A DNA stretch of 64,000 nt from the NCBI GenBank assembly GCA_958296045.1, contig CATQHT010000003.1:2564501-2628500 (forward strand), given 5' to 3'. Every line of letters starts with the position of its first letter. Position 1 is the stretch's first letter. A program made the translations under genes and the position numbers. The DNA comes from Rhodothermales bacterium. GTDB lineage: Bacteria > Bacteroidota > Rhodothermia > Rhodothermales > Bin80. Shown here piece after piece: positions 25,484 to 34,967 of the stretch. The notes beneath the pieces were generated by a model. It was not told the DNA's origin. It was given only the letters and a program-made list of their open reading frames with translations, and ran no database searches.

Positions 25484-26554
25484 ATGAGGCAGGTAGTCTA
25501 CTTCGGCTTGGATGCCCATGTCCGCAACAGCGCTCTGGCGGCGGTGGGGATGGATGGCAACCTGTTCATGAGCAAGCAGCTCAGGACACGCGAGCTGTCG
25601 ATAGTGAGTCGCATTGCTGCGGTAGATGCTAAGGAAAAGATCCTGGCCCTGGAGGAGTCCACATCGGCTGCGTGGCTGGCAGGCATGCTGCGTGGTTACG
25701 TGGATAAGCTGGTGGTCTGTGATCCACGCCACAATGCGCTGATTAGCAAGAGTGCGAACAAGGACGACTGAGCGGATGCATTCCGCTTGGCCCGTCTGCT
25801 GCGGATGGGTGAGCTGCGACCGGTCTATCACTCGGATCATCAACACCGTGCCACCTTCAAGGCTATCGCGCAGCAATATCTCAAGCTGCGCGATAGCCAA
25901 CGCAGTCTGAAGACCATCATAAAGGCGAAGTATCGGAGAGCGGGTGTCTTGCGCGTAGACGGGACAACGGTTTTCAGCGCGGCACACCGCAAGAGTTTTT
26001 TGGAGCAGCTGCCGAACGCTCCCACTCGTGAGATGGTATCGGATGATTATGATGTGCTGGATTCAACGATCGCGGCACAGCAGAAGGCGCAAGACCGGAA
26101 GATCCGAGAGGGCAGACGGTACCCAGAGATTCAGCAGTTCATGAAGATGCCCGGCGTGGGACCGATCAGTGCTCATGTCTTTGATGCGTTCATTCAGACG
26201 CCGCACCGTTTTGCGACCAAGCAGCGGCTTTGGCGCTACTGCAGGCTGGGCATTCGCACACGCAGTTTTGCTGGAAAGCCGCTCGCGTATAAACGTCTGG
26301 ATCGCTCGGGCAATGGCGAGCTCAAGGCCCTTAGCTATCGCGCCTGGATGAACGGCATACGCGGCGGTAAGGACTCCAATGAGGTGAAGCGCTTTTTTGA
26401 GGCCTCGCTGGATCGCACGAACAACCGCACACATGCGCGCCTGAATACGCAGCGCAAGATTCTGGCCGTGCTGTGGACCATTTGGAGAAAACAGACAGCC
26501 TACGACCCCAACCTCTTCTTCCCATTGACCCCAACCGCACCAGCGGTCTGCTGA
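25484..26554 (+). pseudogene. IS110-family recombinase interrupted by an in-frame TGA
   Basis: From the ATG at 25484 the frame reads MRQVVYFGLDAHVRNSALAAV, the DEDD/RuvC-like N-terminus of IS110 recombinases, with the acidic ALEESTSAAWLAG and VCDPRHNALISKSANKDD. A TGA at 25769 (codon 96) stops it at a spot where the family has KxDxxDA..LA; the same frame continues ADAFRLARLLRMGELRPVY, then the helical region, the helix-hairpin-helix MPGVGPISAHVFDAFI and the Ser-domain region (YKRLDRSGNGELKALSYRAW) to 26554. No other defect is seen. A CGA or TGG to TGA change is the simplest explanation. Confidence 0.82.
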
Positions 26555-26595
26555 GCCATTAGCAGCAGCGAAGGCCTTGTGCATGGCAGCCGCGA

Positions 26596-27312
26596 CAGGC
26601 GGATACGGGTAGCCGGGAAATGCTCCACAGCGAGTATAAATGCCGTATGGTAAGTTCGAAACACAGCGTAGCACCCCGGCCTCCATGCCCCATATAACTA
26701 TAGATCCCATTAGTGGGAATCTCATAAACGAGCCTGGCAATCGAAAAGCCCTGCCAACCGTCATGCACATCCGTTACCCCGCTGGCTACCAGCCCATGCA
26801 CTGACCCCTCGCCTACGCACGGCTCTACTGCAGATGCGGTCCTGACCGGGAGTCACGCGCGACCTGAAACATCGCGCCCATTTTTCAGGATGGGGGACCT
26901 ATGGGCTTGACTTTCTTTTTGAAACGAGCCGCGCTGCTCCAGTGGACATGGCTGTCTCGTTATGTTAGGGATTGTCTTCGCCCAACACCACGACCTCGAT
27001 CAACGCCACATTGCTCGGATCACACCAAGCCCCTCGCGCACGTTCGCGGGCTTTTGCTGGACGACTCCGTCCGGTTTGCGCATACATGCTTCGCGCTCCA
27101 GACGCAGCGCGTATTTTACTGCGCGGCACCAATCAAGTTGCATTGTTGTTTCGCAATTCCGAAACTACCCAACATTCGCGATCAGGCCCGCTCCCCCGCA
27201 AGGTATACCCTAACGGGCGCTTACTATTACGATACCTACGACGGAAGTGCCACCTCTTCCCCCGCGCCTGCGGAGGGAGTACTGGCCGTTTTTCGGGTTT
27301 TTGCAAGAGGCT
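26596..27312 (+). repeat. 717-bp tandem repeat, unit 1
   Basis: Begins CAGGCGGATACGGGTAGCC and ends TTTTTGCAAGAGGCT. It matches the next 713 bp almost throughout. It contains a short inverted repeat (GCCCAT...ATGGGC near 26878-26902) and a GC-rich hairpin followed by CGTTTTTCGGGTTTTTG. A plus-strand frame (26901-27329) is open in this unit but stops earlier in unit 2, so coding is doubtful. No family recognised. Confidence 0.85.
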
Positions 27313-28025
27313 CAGGCGGATTCGGGTAGCCGGGAAATGCTCCACACCGAGTATAAATGCCGTACGGTAAGTTCGAAACATAGCGTAGCACCCCGGCCTC
27401 CATGTCCCATATGACTATAGATCCCATTAGTGGGAATCTCATAAACGAGACTGCAATCGAAAAGCTCTACCAACCGTCATGCACATCCGATACCCCGCTG
27501 GCTACCAGCCCATGCACTGACCCCTCGCCTACGCACGGCTCTACTGCAGATGCGGTCCTGACCGGGAGTCACGCGCGACCTGAAAAATCTCGCCCATTTT
27601 TCAGGATGGGGGACCTATGGGCTTGACTTTCATTTTGAAACGAGCCTCGCTGCTCCAGTGGACATGGCTGCCCCGTTATGTTAGGGGTTGTCTTCGCCCA
27701 ACACCGCGACCTCGCTCAACGCCACATTGCTCGGATGCCACCAAGCCCCTCGCGCACGTTCGCGGGCTTTTGCTGGACGACTCCGTCCAGTTTGCGCATA
27801 CATGCTTCGCGCTCCAGACGCAGTGCGTATTTTCCTGCGCGGCACCAATCAAGTTGCATTTTTGCTCCGCTATTCCGTAACTACCCAACATTCGCGATCA
27901 GGCCCGCCCCACAAGGTATACCCTAACGGGCGCTTACTATTACGATACCCACGATGGAGGTGCCACCTCTTCTCCGGCGCCTGCGGAGGGAGTACTTGCC
28001 GTTTTTCGGGTTTTTGCAAGAGGCT
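27313..28025 (+). repeat. 717-bp tandem repeat, unit 2
   Basis: Direct copy of 26596-27312 with scattered substitutions and small deletions; it ends at the shared TTTTTGCAAGAGGCT. The similar frame at 27617-27880 is shorter. The pair lies directly behind the IS110 gene and could contain its right-end DNA, but this is not shown. Confidence 0.85.
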
Positions 28026-28472
28026 CTATCACCTCCATGCCTGTACGTGACACACGGATGGTGCACCAAGGTCTGAGCCAGACCCGACAGCAGAAGCCGG
28101 TGCGCCTGGATCAGCGATTCCCAGCAGTCCAGCCTGTGGTGATGAATTGATTCGGTCGTATCACCAGAACGACCGGTAGGGCACGATACCATCTACATGC
28201 GGCATCATGCATGGCTGCTCGCATGGGAAAGGGAGTTTGCCCCGCCGGCGCCGAAGCTCTTGGGGCCCCAAGCGCTGTTTCAGTCTGCCCGACGCCGTTC
28301 CATCTCCGGTCGGGCTTCGCCCTCCCTTCGATGGAACGGTCCCTTCCTGCTCTCTTCGCTAATCCCTACCTCTATTTGCGAGCACACTGATCTGATTGCA
28401 TATGTTGCGCTTCGAAGTTAAATTGGGGATACTTGGTGCTAGCAATTTCGAATCCCTAGAACGGAGAGTCAG
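28026..28472. other. No recognisable gene
   Basis: Spacer upstream of the small GIY-YIG gene. It probably holds the promoter of that gene pair. No element could be assigned. Confidence 0.45.
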
Positions 28473-28721
28473 ATGGCAGACCGGAAACCGAGGAATACCC
28501 AGCGGTACCACATCACGGACAAGCACGGAAATATCCTGCATAGAGGGATCACGAACGACGCGGACCGGCGCCTTCAGGAGCACCAGCGCGCCTTTGGTCA
28601 GACCGTCAACATGCAGAAGGTCGGACCGAAGGTCACGCGGAGGAGCGCAATCGCGTGGGAGCGCGAGCAGCGGCGACCAAGGGCAGCCGACCGGCCCCTG
28701 AGAAAAAGGAGTTCAGAATGA
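28473..28721 (+). CDS. Small stand-alone GIY-YIG-like protein
   Basis: An 82-residue protein. RYHITDKHGNILHRGITNDADRRLQEHQ matches the GIY-YIG core: the Y-x-I strand (residues 12-14), the HRGIT strand (23-27), the catalytic-type Arg32 and the His37 on the following helix. WERE (about 62-65) could supply the metal-binding Glu. Small stand-alone versions are widespread in bacteria, with mostly unknown roles; nuclease activity is inferred only. The stop overlaps the start of the next gene (ATGA), so the two are translated together. Confidence 0.68.
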   Translation: MADRKPRNTQRYHITDKHGNILHRGITNDADRRLQEHQRAFGQTVNMQKVGPKVTRRSAIAWEREQRRPRAADRPLRKRSSE

Positions 28722-28924
28722 CTGCCTACTATATGAACAACACCGCACAGAGCAACGGCGACCACGAAGTCCACGAGTACGGGTGCTACTGGTTGAGCCT
28801 GGCAATCAATACGTCATGCCTGGGGTGGTTTTCTAGCTGCTTCGGCGCTGTTACGAAGGCCAGGCTGACGTACCCTACAGCAAACGGGTGTAAGCACTGC
28901 TCACCGGCCTGCCACACCAGCTAG
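28718..28924 (+). CDS. Small conserved Cys/His protein (YYxNxxAQxxGDHEVH family)
   Basis: A 68-residue protein starting MTAYYMNNTAQSNGDHEVHEYG, then CYWL, SCFGAVTKAR, and the end GCKHCSPACHTS. I recognise this as a recurring family of small bacterial hypotheticals with a conserved N-terminal GDHEVH and a C-terminal CxxCxxxCH, which suggests a metal site. Its ATGA overlap with the GIY-YIG gene suggests they act together. Function is unknown. Confidence 0.68.
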   Translation: MTAYYMNNTAQSNGDHEVHEYGCYWLSLAINTSCLGWFSSCFGAVTKARLTYPTANGCKHCSPACHTS

Positions 28925-29192
28925 TCGCGGGCAGTGAATAGGATCGTTGGGACGTATCCGTCCGAAAATCCGTTTATTTCAGCTGATTAGTGTCGCGCGG
29001 AGGCGATGTTGTGTCGATTTTTGTCGCCAGGTTGGGCACTTCAGGGTCGTGGGGACACTGGGCGCAGCCGGTTGGCAGCTTACCTTGCTGGCGTGACTGT
29101 GTTACGGCAGCTGCCCAAGCGGCCTGATGGGTGCTCCAGGGGAGCTAGTGGTGGGTGCACGCAGGGCGCTTGGGTGGCGGTGCACTGCTGTG
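28925..29192. other. No recognisable gene
   Basis: Flank between the small gene pair and the left end of the first IS21 element. Nothing recognisable. Confidence 0.45.
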
Positions 29193-29326
29193 TGCATATT
29201 CCACGAAAAAAAACCACTCGTTCCACGGTATGGCGACCACCGATTCCACGGTTAATCGACCACCTGATTCGGCGTGCTGAGTCCGCGCTGGATAGCGCTG
29301 CATCGTGACTGTTCTGGGTACCATTT

Positions 29327-30106
29327 TCACGGCTGTCTGGCTTCAGTTACGCTTGTCTTCTCTGGAAGGTTCTGCCATTGTGGCAGACGCTGTCTCATGG
29401 ACTCTCCCTTCAGCGCGATGTGGTGTGCATTGTGAATGAGGCGATCCAGGATAGCATCAGCGAGTGTTGGGTCTTCCATGCCTTCGTGCCACACACTCAC
29501 AGGCATCTGACTGGTAACGACGATGGATCCCTTCTGATACCGATCATCGATGAGCTCAAGCAGATCCCGCTGGTGCAGCGCACTGATTCGTGACAACCCC
29601 CAGTCATCGAGAACCAGTAGGTGGAAGCGCGTCAACTGCTTCAGCAGTTTCAGGAAGCGTCCGTCCCCGTGCGCGAGTTGCAGATCTTCCAGAAGACGAT
29701 GCAGTCGGTGGTAGCGTACGGTGAACCCCTCCATGCAGGCTTTATGCGCCAGCGCGCACGCCACGAAGCTCTTGCCGACACCGGTGGGTCCGGTAATGAT
29801 CACATTGTGATGTTTGCCCACCCAGTCGCAGGTGGAAAGCGAGGCCATCAGGCGCCGATCCAGATTGCGACCGCGACGATAGTCCAGATCGGCCATGGAG
29901 GCCTCCTGGCGTAACCGGGCGCGGCGTAGGCGCGACCGCAGGCGCTTGTTGTATCGCACGATCTCCTCGTGGTCAACCAATAGGCCCAGGCGGTCCATGA
30001 ACGGGAGCTGTTCCATTTCCGGTTGGGTAAGCTGATCACGCAGCGCGCGCGCCATGCCATGCAGACGCATCTGCTCGAGCTTGTCAAGGGTAGGGTGTAG
30101 GAGCAT
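29327..30106 (-). CDS. istB: IstB, AAA+ ATPase of IS21 element A
   Basis: A 259-residue IstB. After the helical N-terminus (LDKLEQMRLHGMARALRDQL) comes Walker A GPTGVGKS, Walker B LLVLDDWGLS, sensor 1 VVTSQMPV and the C-terminal ADAILDRLIHNAHHI. IstB oligomers prepare the target DNA and activate IstA. The start overlaps the istA stop as TGATG. Confidence 0.94.
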   Translation of the reverse strand: MLLHPTLDKLEQMRLHGMARALRDQLTQPEMEQLPFMDRLGLLVDHEEIVRYNKRLRSRLRRARLRQEASMADLDYRRGRNLDRRLMASLSTCDWVGKHHNVIITGPTGVGKSFVACALAHKACMEGFTVRYHRLHRLLEDLQLAHGDGRFLKLLKQLTRFHLLVLDDWGLSRISALHQRDLLELIDDRYQKGSIVVTSQMPVSVWHEGMEDPTLADAILDRLIHNAHHIALKGESMRQRLPQWQNLPEKTSVTEARQP

Positions 30107-31668
30107 CAGTCCTTCGAGGTTTGGTGAGGAGAATCCGATTTGGTGTCGTAATAGCTTGGGCCCCGGATGTTGTCATGGTCTATGGGAGGCGGAGACACCG
30201 AGTCCAGCGGATGCTTGTCGAGTCCATTCTTCAGGATGGACGCGATGCTCCTGTACGAGCGGGTGCCGATAGCGATTGCCCGCGTACACGCGTTTTCCAT
30301 GCGGCTCTTACCGTAGATGCGAGCCAAGCGGAGCAGGCCCATGAGCGTGCGGTAACGAATCAGCGGGTGCCGCTCAGCATCGATGATCTGCCGCACGATA
30401 TTGTGTGTGTCCGGCCCGATGCGTTCTGCCTCGGTTACGAAGCGGCTCATATCGTTCATTTGGCGTTGGGCGTCTGGCATGTGTTCATCCTTGGTGGTGA
30501 CCCCTTTCTGGTGGCTACGCGGGTGCGTCGCCACCCGTTTGTCGTCAAAAAATACCTCAAGGGTGGTATCTGTAAGGCGAACCTGTACCGAACGCCCTAC
30601 ATATCGATAAGGAACGCTATAACGGTGCCAGCGCACCTCGATGTGCGCATCTCTGTGCACCTTGGCATTGCGCCACTCCGCGTGCTCGTACGGCTCCGCC
30701 GGCAAGGGCTTCATCGCTGATCGCTCCCACGTGTCAATCCAGCTCTTACGACTGCCTTCCAGCTTCTGAAAAGGCCGCTCGTTAAGCTCCTTCAGATGGA
30801 CACGAATGTGCCGGTTCACGTGCGCTAGACCGATGAAACGCTTATCGCTTAACGGAGCCAGAATGCGCCTCTCTGCATGCAACACGGCTTGCTCGACCTT
30901 GGCCTTGTCCCTGGGCTTCCCGGGACGCGTAGGCACAACCACGGTCTTGTAGTGCATCGCAAGGTCCTGATACGACGGATTGATCTCCGGATCGTATCGG
31001 TGGGCCTTGCGCACGCCACTCTTCAAATTGTCACAGACCACATAGGAAGGCACCGCCCCGAAATACTCGAACATGCGACGATGCGAGCCCAGCCAGTCCC
31101 CAAGACGCTGCGTCCACGTCGCCTCAACGTAGAGATAATTGGAGAATCCCAGCACACCAACAAAGGTCTCCACCCGACGCCGCTTACGCGTAAGCTGGTC
31201 TATCGCCTCCAGGCGCATGCCTGCATAGTCCACGAAGGCCGAATGACCCGCAGGATGATCCATCGGAACCGTCACCAGGCCGAATTCCTTCTTCCAGGCA
31301 GAGTAAAGAGCGCAGAACTTGCTGTAGCCGTAACCATCGCTGTGGTCCCGCCTGTACCGCTCCCACATCAGGCGCCGCGTGAACCCCTTGACCTGCATCT
31401 TACGCTCCACCTCGGACCAGTCCGGCAACGGACGCGTCTCCTTAGCAACCTCCGGCGGACCATAAAGCAATGCCTTCAACTTGGCCTCCGGCATACCCTC
31501 GGGCAAAGGCCAATGCACACCCGCTGCCTTAGCACGACGCAAGTAACCAAGTACCGTGCTGTGCGATATTCCCAGCGCACGACCGATACCACGTACGCTC
31601 AAATCAGACTCCGCAGACAACCGCAGAACGTCCCACAAAACACGCATAACAACCCTCTTGTTTGGCAT
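30106..31668 (-). CDS. istA: IstA, transposase of IS21 element A
   Basis: Start at the ATG at 31668 (MPNKRVVMRVLWDVL); the frame is open further upstream through the element's terminal repeats. The N-terminal HTH (LSVRGIGRALGISHSTVLGYLRRAK) precedes a DDE catalytic core: FVDYAGMRLE (first Asp), then PSYVVCDNLKSGV (second Asp), then the Glu in KAKVEQAVLHAERRI. The C-terminal beta-barrel and tail are complete, giving 520 residues. No defects are visible, so this copy may be active. Confidence 0.92.
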   Translation of the reverse strand: MPNKRVVMRVLWDVLRLSAESDLSVRGIGRALGISHSTVLGYLRRAKAAGVHWPLPEGMPEAKLKALLYGPPEVAKETRPLPDWSEVERKMQVKGFTRRLMWERYRRDHSDGYGYSKFCALYSAWKKEFGLVTVPMDHPAGHSAFVDYAGMRLEAIDQLTRKRRRVETFVGVLGFSNYLYVEATWTQRLGDWLGSHRRMFEYFGAVPSYVVCDNLKSGVRKAHRYDPEINPSYQDLAMHYKTVVVPTRPGKPRDKAKVEQAVLHAERRILAPLSDKRFIGLAHVNRHIRVHLKELNERPFQKLEGSRKSWIDTWERSAMKPLPAEPYEHAEWRNAKVHRDAHIEVRWHRYSVPYRYVGRSVQVRLTDTTLEVFFDDKRVATHPRSHQKGVTTKDEHMPDAQRQMNDMSRFVTEAERIGPDTHNIVRQIIDAERHPLIRYRTLMGLLRLARIYGKSRMENACTRAIAIGTRSYRSIASILKNGLDKHPLDSVSPPPIDHDNIRGPSYYDTKSDSPHQTSKD

Positions 31669-32118
31669 AAGTACCCCTCTTTTGGTAAGTAAAGAGGGTA
31701 CGATACCACCTGCGCTTGACCTGCCGCCATCACCCGCGACAGGCAACAATAACCCGTTTCTAACTCCGCCAGACTGCCAATTTGGCAGGCCCGTTAACCG
31801 ACCTCCTACACCCCGCCGCCACCGGTCGGCGCGCGCCAGCTCAGGTGGTCGATTTCCCGTGGAACCACTGGTCGATTTGCCGTGGAATCGGTGGTCGATT
31901 TCCCGTGGAACCACTGGTCGATTTGAAGCGGAATACGCAGTGTGCGTAATCCGACGAATTCGTGCACCCAATCCGATCCAAACTGGACGGGTAATCCGAG
32001 GTAAGCTGGACAGTGAATCCGATCCAAACTGGACACCCGCGCTGGAGGTTGTTCAGCCGTGTTTTGATGGTGACGTAAGCTGCCATGCCCTGTGGTTGCT
32101 GGGAGTTTCTGCTTAGAA

Positions 32119-32883
32119 TCAAGATGAGTCTTCCGGGTTTTCCGGCACGTTCACGTTAGCGATTTGCTTACGCATCGAGTCGCCGGTCAGCTGGATGCGG
32201 TGCGCGTTGTGGACGAGGCGATCCAGGATAGCATCGGCGAGCGTAGGATGTTCCATGGCCTGATGCCAGCGTTCCACCGGGAGCTGGCTGGTAGCAATGG
32301 TGGAGCTGACCTGGTGTCGGTCATCCAAGATTTCCAGCAGATCATCTTGCTGTGCACTGGTGAGTTTCTTCAGCCCCCAATCATCAACAACCAGCACGCT
32401 AAGCCGCGACAACGTACGCAGCAGCTTCAGGAGCCGGCCCTCTGCTCGCGCCAGCGCAACGTCTTCGAGCATTCGTTGCAACCGGAAATAGCGCACTTTA
32501 AAGCCTTTCAGGCAGGCGGTGTGGGCCAGCGCACAGGCAATATAACTCTTACCCACGCCGGTGGGGCTGGTGATAATCACGTTCTGCTTTTGGCGTATCC
32601 AGTCGCATCCGGCCAAATACAGCATGAGGCGACGGTCCAGTCCGCGATGCATGCGATAGTCTATGTCCTGCATACACGCCTGTTACCGTAGCCGAGCGCG
32701 GCGAAGCCGTGACCTCAATCGAATGCTTTCACGCCGGTTGGCTTCGCGATCCACCATCTCACCGAGGCGGTCCATGAATGCCACCTGCTCAATGCCAGGA
32801 AGGTTTAGCTGATCGCGCAAAGCGTCGGCCATGCCATAGAAGCCAAGCCTTTCGAGCTGCTCTATCGTTGGGTGTGTCAACAT
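32119..32883 (-). pseudogene. istB: IstB of element B with an in-frame TAA
   Basis: From the ATG at 32883: LTHPTIEQLERLGFYGMADALRDQL and RLRSRLRRARLR, then a TAA at 32683-32685 (codon 67), and the same frame continues QACMQDIDYR..LDRR, Walker A SPTGVGKS, Walker B VLVVDDWGLK to 32119. In element A the stop position is occupied by Gln (RARLRQEASM), so this is a CAA-to-TAA change. A shortened protein from the ATG at 32673 would keep the ATPase domain but lose the N-terminal helices. Confidence 0.85.
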
Positions 32884-32887
32884 GGAT

Positions 32888-34414
32888 CTAAACGTTGTTG
32901 TCCGGGGGGTCGGCGTAGTACTGGGCACCGCGGATGTTGTCGTGCATGATGGGCGGGTCCTCCTCTGCCTGGTACAGGGTAAGCCGCTCAATGCCACGTT
33001 TGAGAACATTAGCGATGCTGCTTGTGCGGAAGATCTAGTGCACTAATACCCACTTGCAGGCCGCCTCGATGTGCTCGCCTGGATAGGCGCGCTTAAGGTC
33101 CAGGAGCCCCCAGTGAAAGCCCTGCTCAGGATGCCTGCGGCGCTCTATGGTGGTCAACGCTACCTTCTCCGTGTTCGGACCGATCTGCGCGGCACGCTCA
33201 AGCAGTCGATGCTGCTGGGTGTACTCCTGATGATTCGAAGGCATATGCTCAGGATGTGTGCTCCATCCGTAGGCCTTGGGGCATAACATGTGGGATGCTA
33301 TACGTTGATTGCCAAGGTATAGCTCCACGGTAGCCTCCCCCACGCATACATTCACCTTGCGCCGGTCATGCCGATACGGGACGCTGTAGAACCACTTGTT
33401 CACCGCTACGTGATAATCAAAGCTCACCGTGGCCACTTTCCACTCCCTATACTCAAAGGGCTTCGAGGGTAAAGGGCGCATCGCGGGCAAATCCACCGCC
33501 TCAAACTGACTGCGACGGCTCCCTTCGCGCTTCTGAAAAGGAGTGTCATTCAGGGTAACCAACCCCTTCGCAATCCGCTCATTGAGCATATCCAGCGTGA
33601 GGTAAGGGACCGTACCCAAGGCGGCCAGAATCCACTGCTCCACTACTTTGACCGCAGATTCGACTTTGACCTTATCCCTTGGTTTTCTCGCGCGAGCCAG
33701 CAGCGCTACCAGATCGTAATGCTCGCACATCTCCTGGTAGGTAGGATTGATTTCCGGATCGTAACGGTGCGCCTTCTTGACTGCCGCCTTCAAGTTGTCA
33801 GGCACCACCACCGCCGGTACCGCACCGAAAAACTCAAAGGCCCGACGATGTGCGCCAATAAAGCTCCTCAGCGTCTGGTCTCCGGTGGCCTCCGCATACG
33901 TGTAACTGGAAAAACCCATCGTGGCCACAAAGACCTGAGCTGGCTTCGGCTGATCACGCACCTTTATCGTCATGCCCGCAAAGTCCACATAGAGCTTCTC
34001 ACCCGCCTTGTGGTGTAGATGCATGGTCACCTGCGTGCGGTGGCGCCAAGCACGATATAGGTGACAGAAACGGCTGTAGCCGTAGCCGTCTGGATACGTT
34101 GCACGGTAGGACTGCCAAACCAACTTCAGCGTCATGCTCGACCGCGACATCTCCCGATGCACCTCCTCCCAGCCTAGCTCAGACTTGTGGCGCACAGAAG
34201 CCTCCGCATACAGGCGTGACTCCAAACCATGATCATCCAAATCCTCCGGCAGAGGCCAGGACAGACCCGCATACTTTGCACGCTCCAAATACGCCCTCAC
34301 CGTACTAGCCGAAACGGACAGACACTTTGCAATCTTGCGATTGCTATACCCCTCCCGGAAATGCAGCCGAAGCACATCCCTAATCGCCCGCATAGACACT
34401 CGCTTGTTTGACAT
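32888..34414 (-). pseudogene. istA: IstA of element B with an in-frame TAG
   Basis: Start at the ATG at 34414 (MSNKRVSMRAIRDVLRL). HTH (YSNRKIAKCLSVSASTVRAYLERAK) and DDE core (YVDFAGMTIK, AVVVPDNLKAAV, KVKVESAVKVVEQWI) are complete. A TAG at 33035-33037 (codon 460 of 509) interrupts it, after which the same frame continues IFRTSSIANVLKRGIERL and HDNIRGAQYY, the normal family C-terminus, to the real stop at 32888. The truncated protein lacks only the last 49 residues. The change fits CAG to TAG. Confidence 0.85.
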
Positions 34415-34612
34415 CAGAAACTCGGTTGGTGATTGAGTCCCTGATATTAAGCGGCTGACGGATCCCCTCCGATACCGCCACTGCTCCACTGCCACCAGCC
34501 AAAACCACACACCTGCAAAGGCCTCTACTCAGCCCCGAGACAGGCGTCAGCAGCCCTCCACAAGTGTCCAGATTACCTCGGATTACCCGTCCAGTTTGGA
34601 TCGGATTATGCA

Positions 34613-34766
34613 GACTTGGATAGTACGAGGGTAGTCCGTATACTTCTCATCACGCTGAGGTCGGATGCACGAAGCGCTGGACTTTGGCCGTAACCCTAAT
34701 CCCTTTTGGATTATGAAAACACGTTTGATCCGCATTTTGTCCGTGTACGTCTTGGTTCTAGGCCTC
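34613..34766 (+). repeat. Duplicated promoter/leader segment (copy 2 of 2)
   Basis: Matches 21137-21290 on the other strand, starting GACTTGGATAGTACGAGGG directly beside the IS21-B end. It includes 100 bp of upstream DNA and the signal-peptide codons. Confidence 0.8.
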
Positions 34767-34967
34767 TGGTTTATGAGTTCGCCTGCCGCCTCCTATGTAG
34801 CGCATGCTGCGAAAGCAGTAGCAGAGAACTGCTGCATTGTTATGGATGGCACGACGGAAGCCCTTCGGTGCTGTGGCATCTCTTGTAGCGCTGACGGAGA
34901 CGGTTGTTGTGCGACAACGGTAGAAAATGGTCGTAGAGTAAAGATTTGCAAAACCCTTCTTGATTGA
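34713..34967 (+). CDS. Secreted small Cys-rich peptide precursor
   Basis: Start at the ATG at 34713, as in the leader shared with 21190. The 84-residue product has a signal peptide (MKTRLIRILSVYVLVLGLWF...SSPAAS) and a mature part of about 45-55 residues with eight Cys in the pattern CC, CC, C, CC, C (ENCCIV, LRCCGISC, DGCCATT, KICK). Small Cys-rich or NVEALA-type peptides next to 6-bladed beta-propeller genes are known in Bacteroidota, and this order is the same, but I see no NVEALA motif. The start of the propeller gene overlaps its stop (TGATG). Disulfide bonding is likely from the adjacent DsbA-like gene. Confidence 0.72.
   Translation: MKTRLIRILSVYVLVLGLWFMSSPAASYVAHAAKAVAENCCIVMDGTTEALRCCGISCSADGDGCCATTVENGRRVKICKTLLD

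Larger units (their letters stand above)
29193..31939 (-). mobile_element. IS21-family element A, apparently complete
   Basis: Outer ends are TGCATATTCCAC (29193) and, on the other strand, TGCGTATTCCGC (ending 31939). As usual for IS21, each end has several internal copies of a binding repeat, here variants of GGTCGATTTCCCGTGGAA: three to four at 31846-31925 and decayed ones at 29209-29270. It encodes istA and istB, both intact. Confidence 0.75.
31963..34612 (-). mobile_element. IS21-family element B, with both genes broken
   Basis: The ends are inverted repeats of about 40 bp: TGCACCCAATCCGATCCAAA at 31963 and, on the other strand, TGCATAATCCGATCCAAACT from 34612, continuing CTGGACGGGTAATCCGAGG in both. 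A further internal copy of AATCCGATCCAAACTGGAC lies at 32015. Element B abuts element A. Its right end lies exactly at the start of the leader repeat of the Cys-rich peptide gene. Confidence 0.82.

Noticed and set aside
26063..26770. 235-codon minus-strand frame
   Set aside because: It is antisense to the IS110 recombinase for most of its length and has no recognisable domain.
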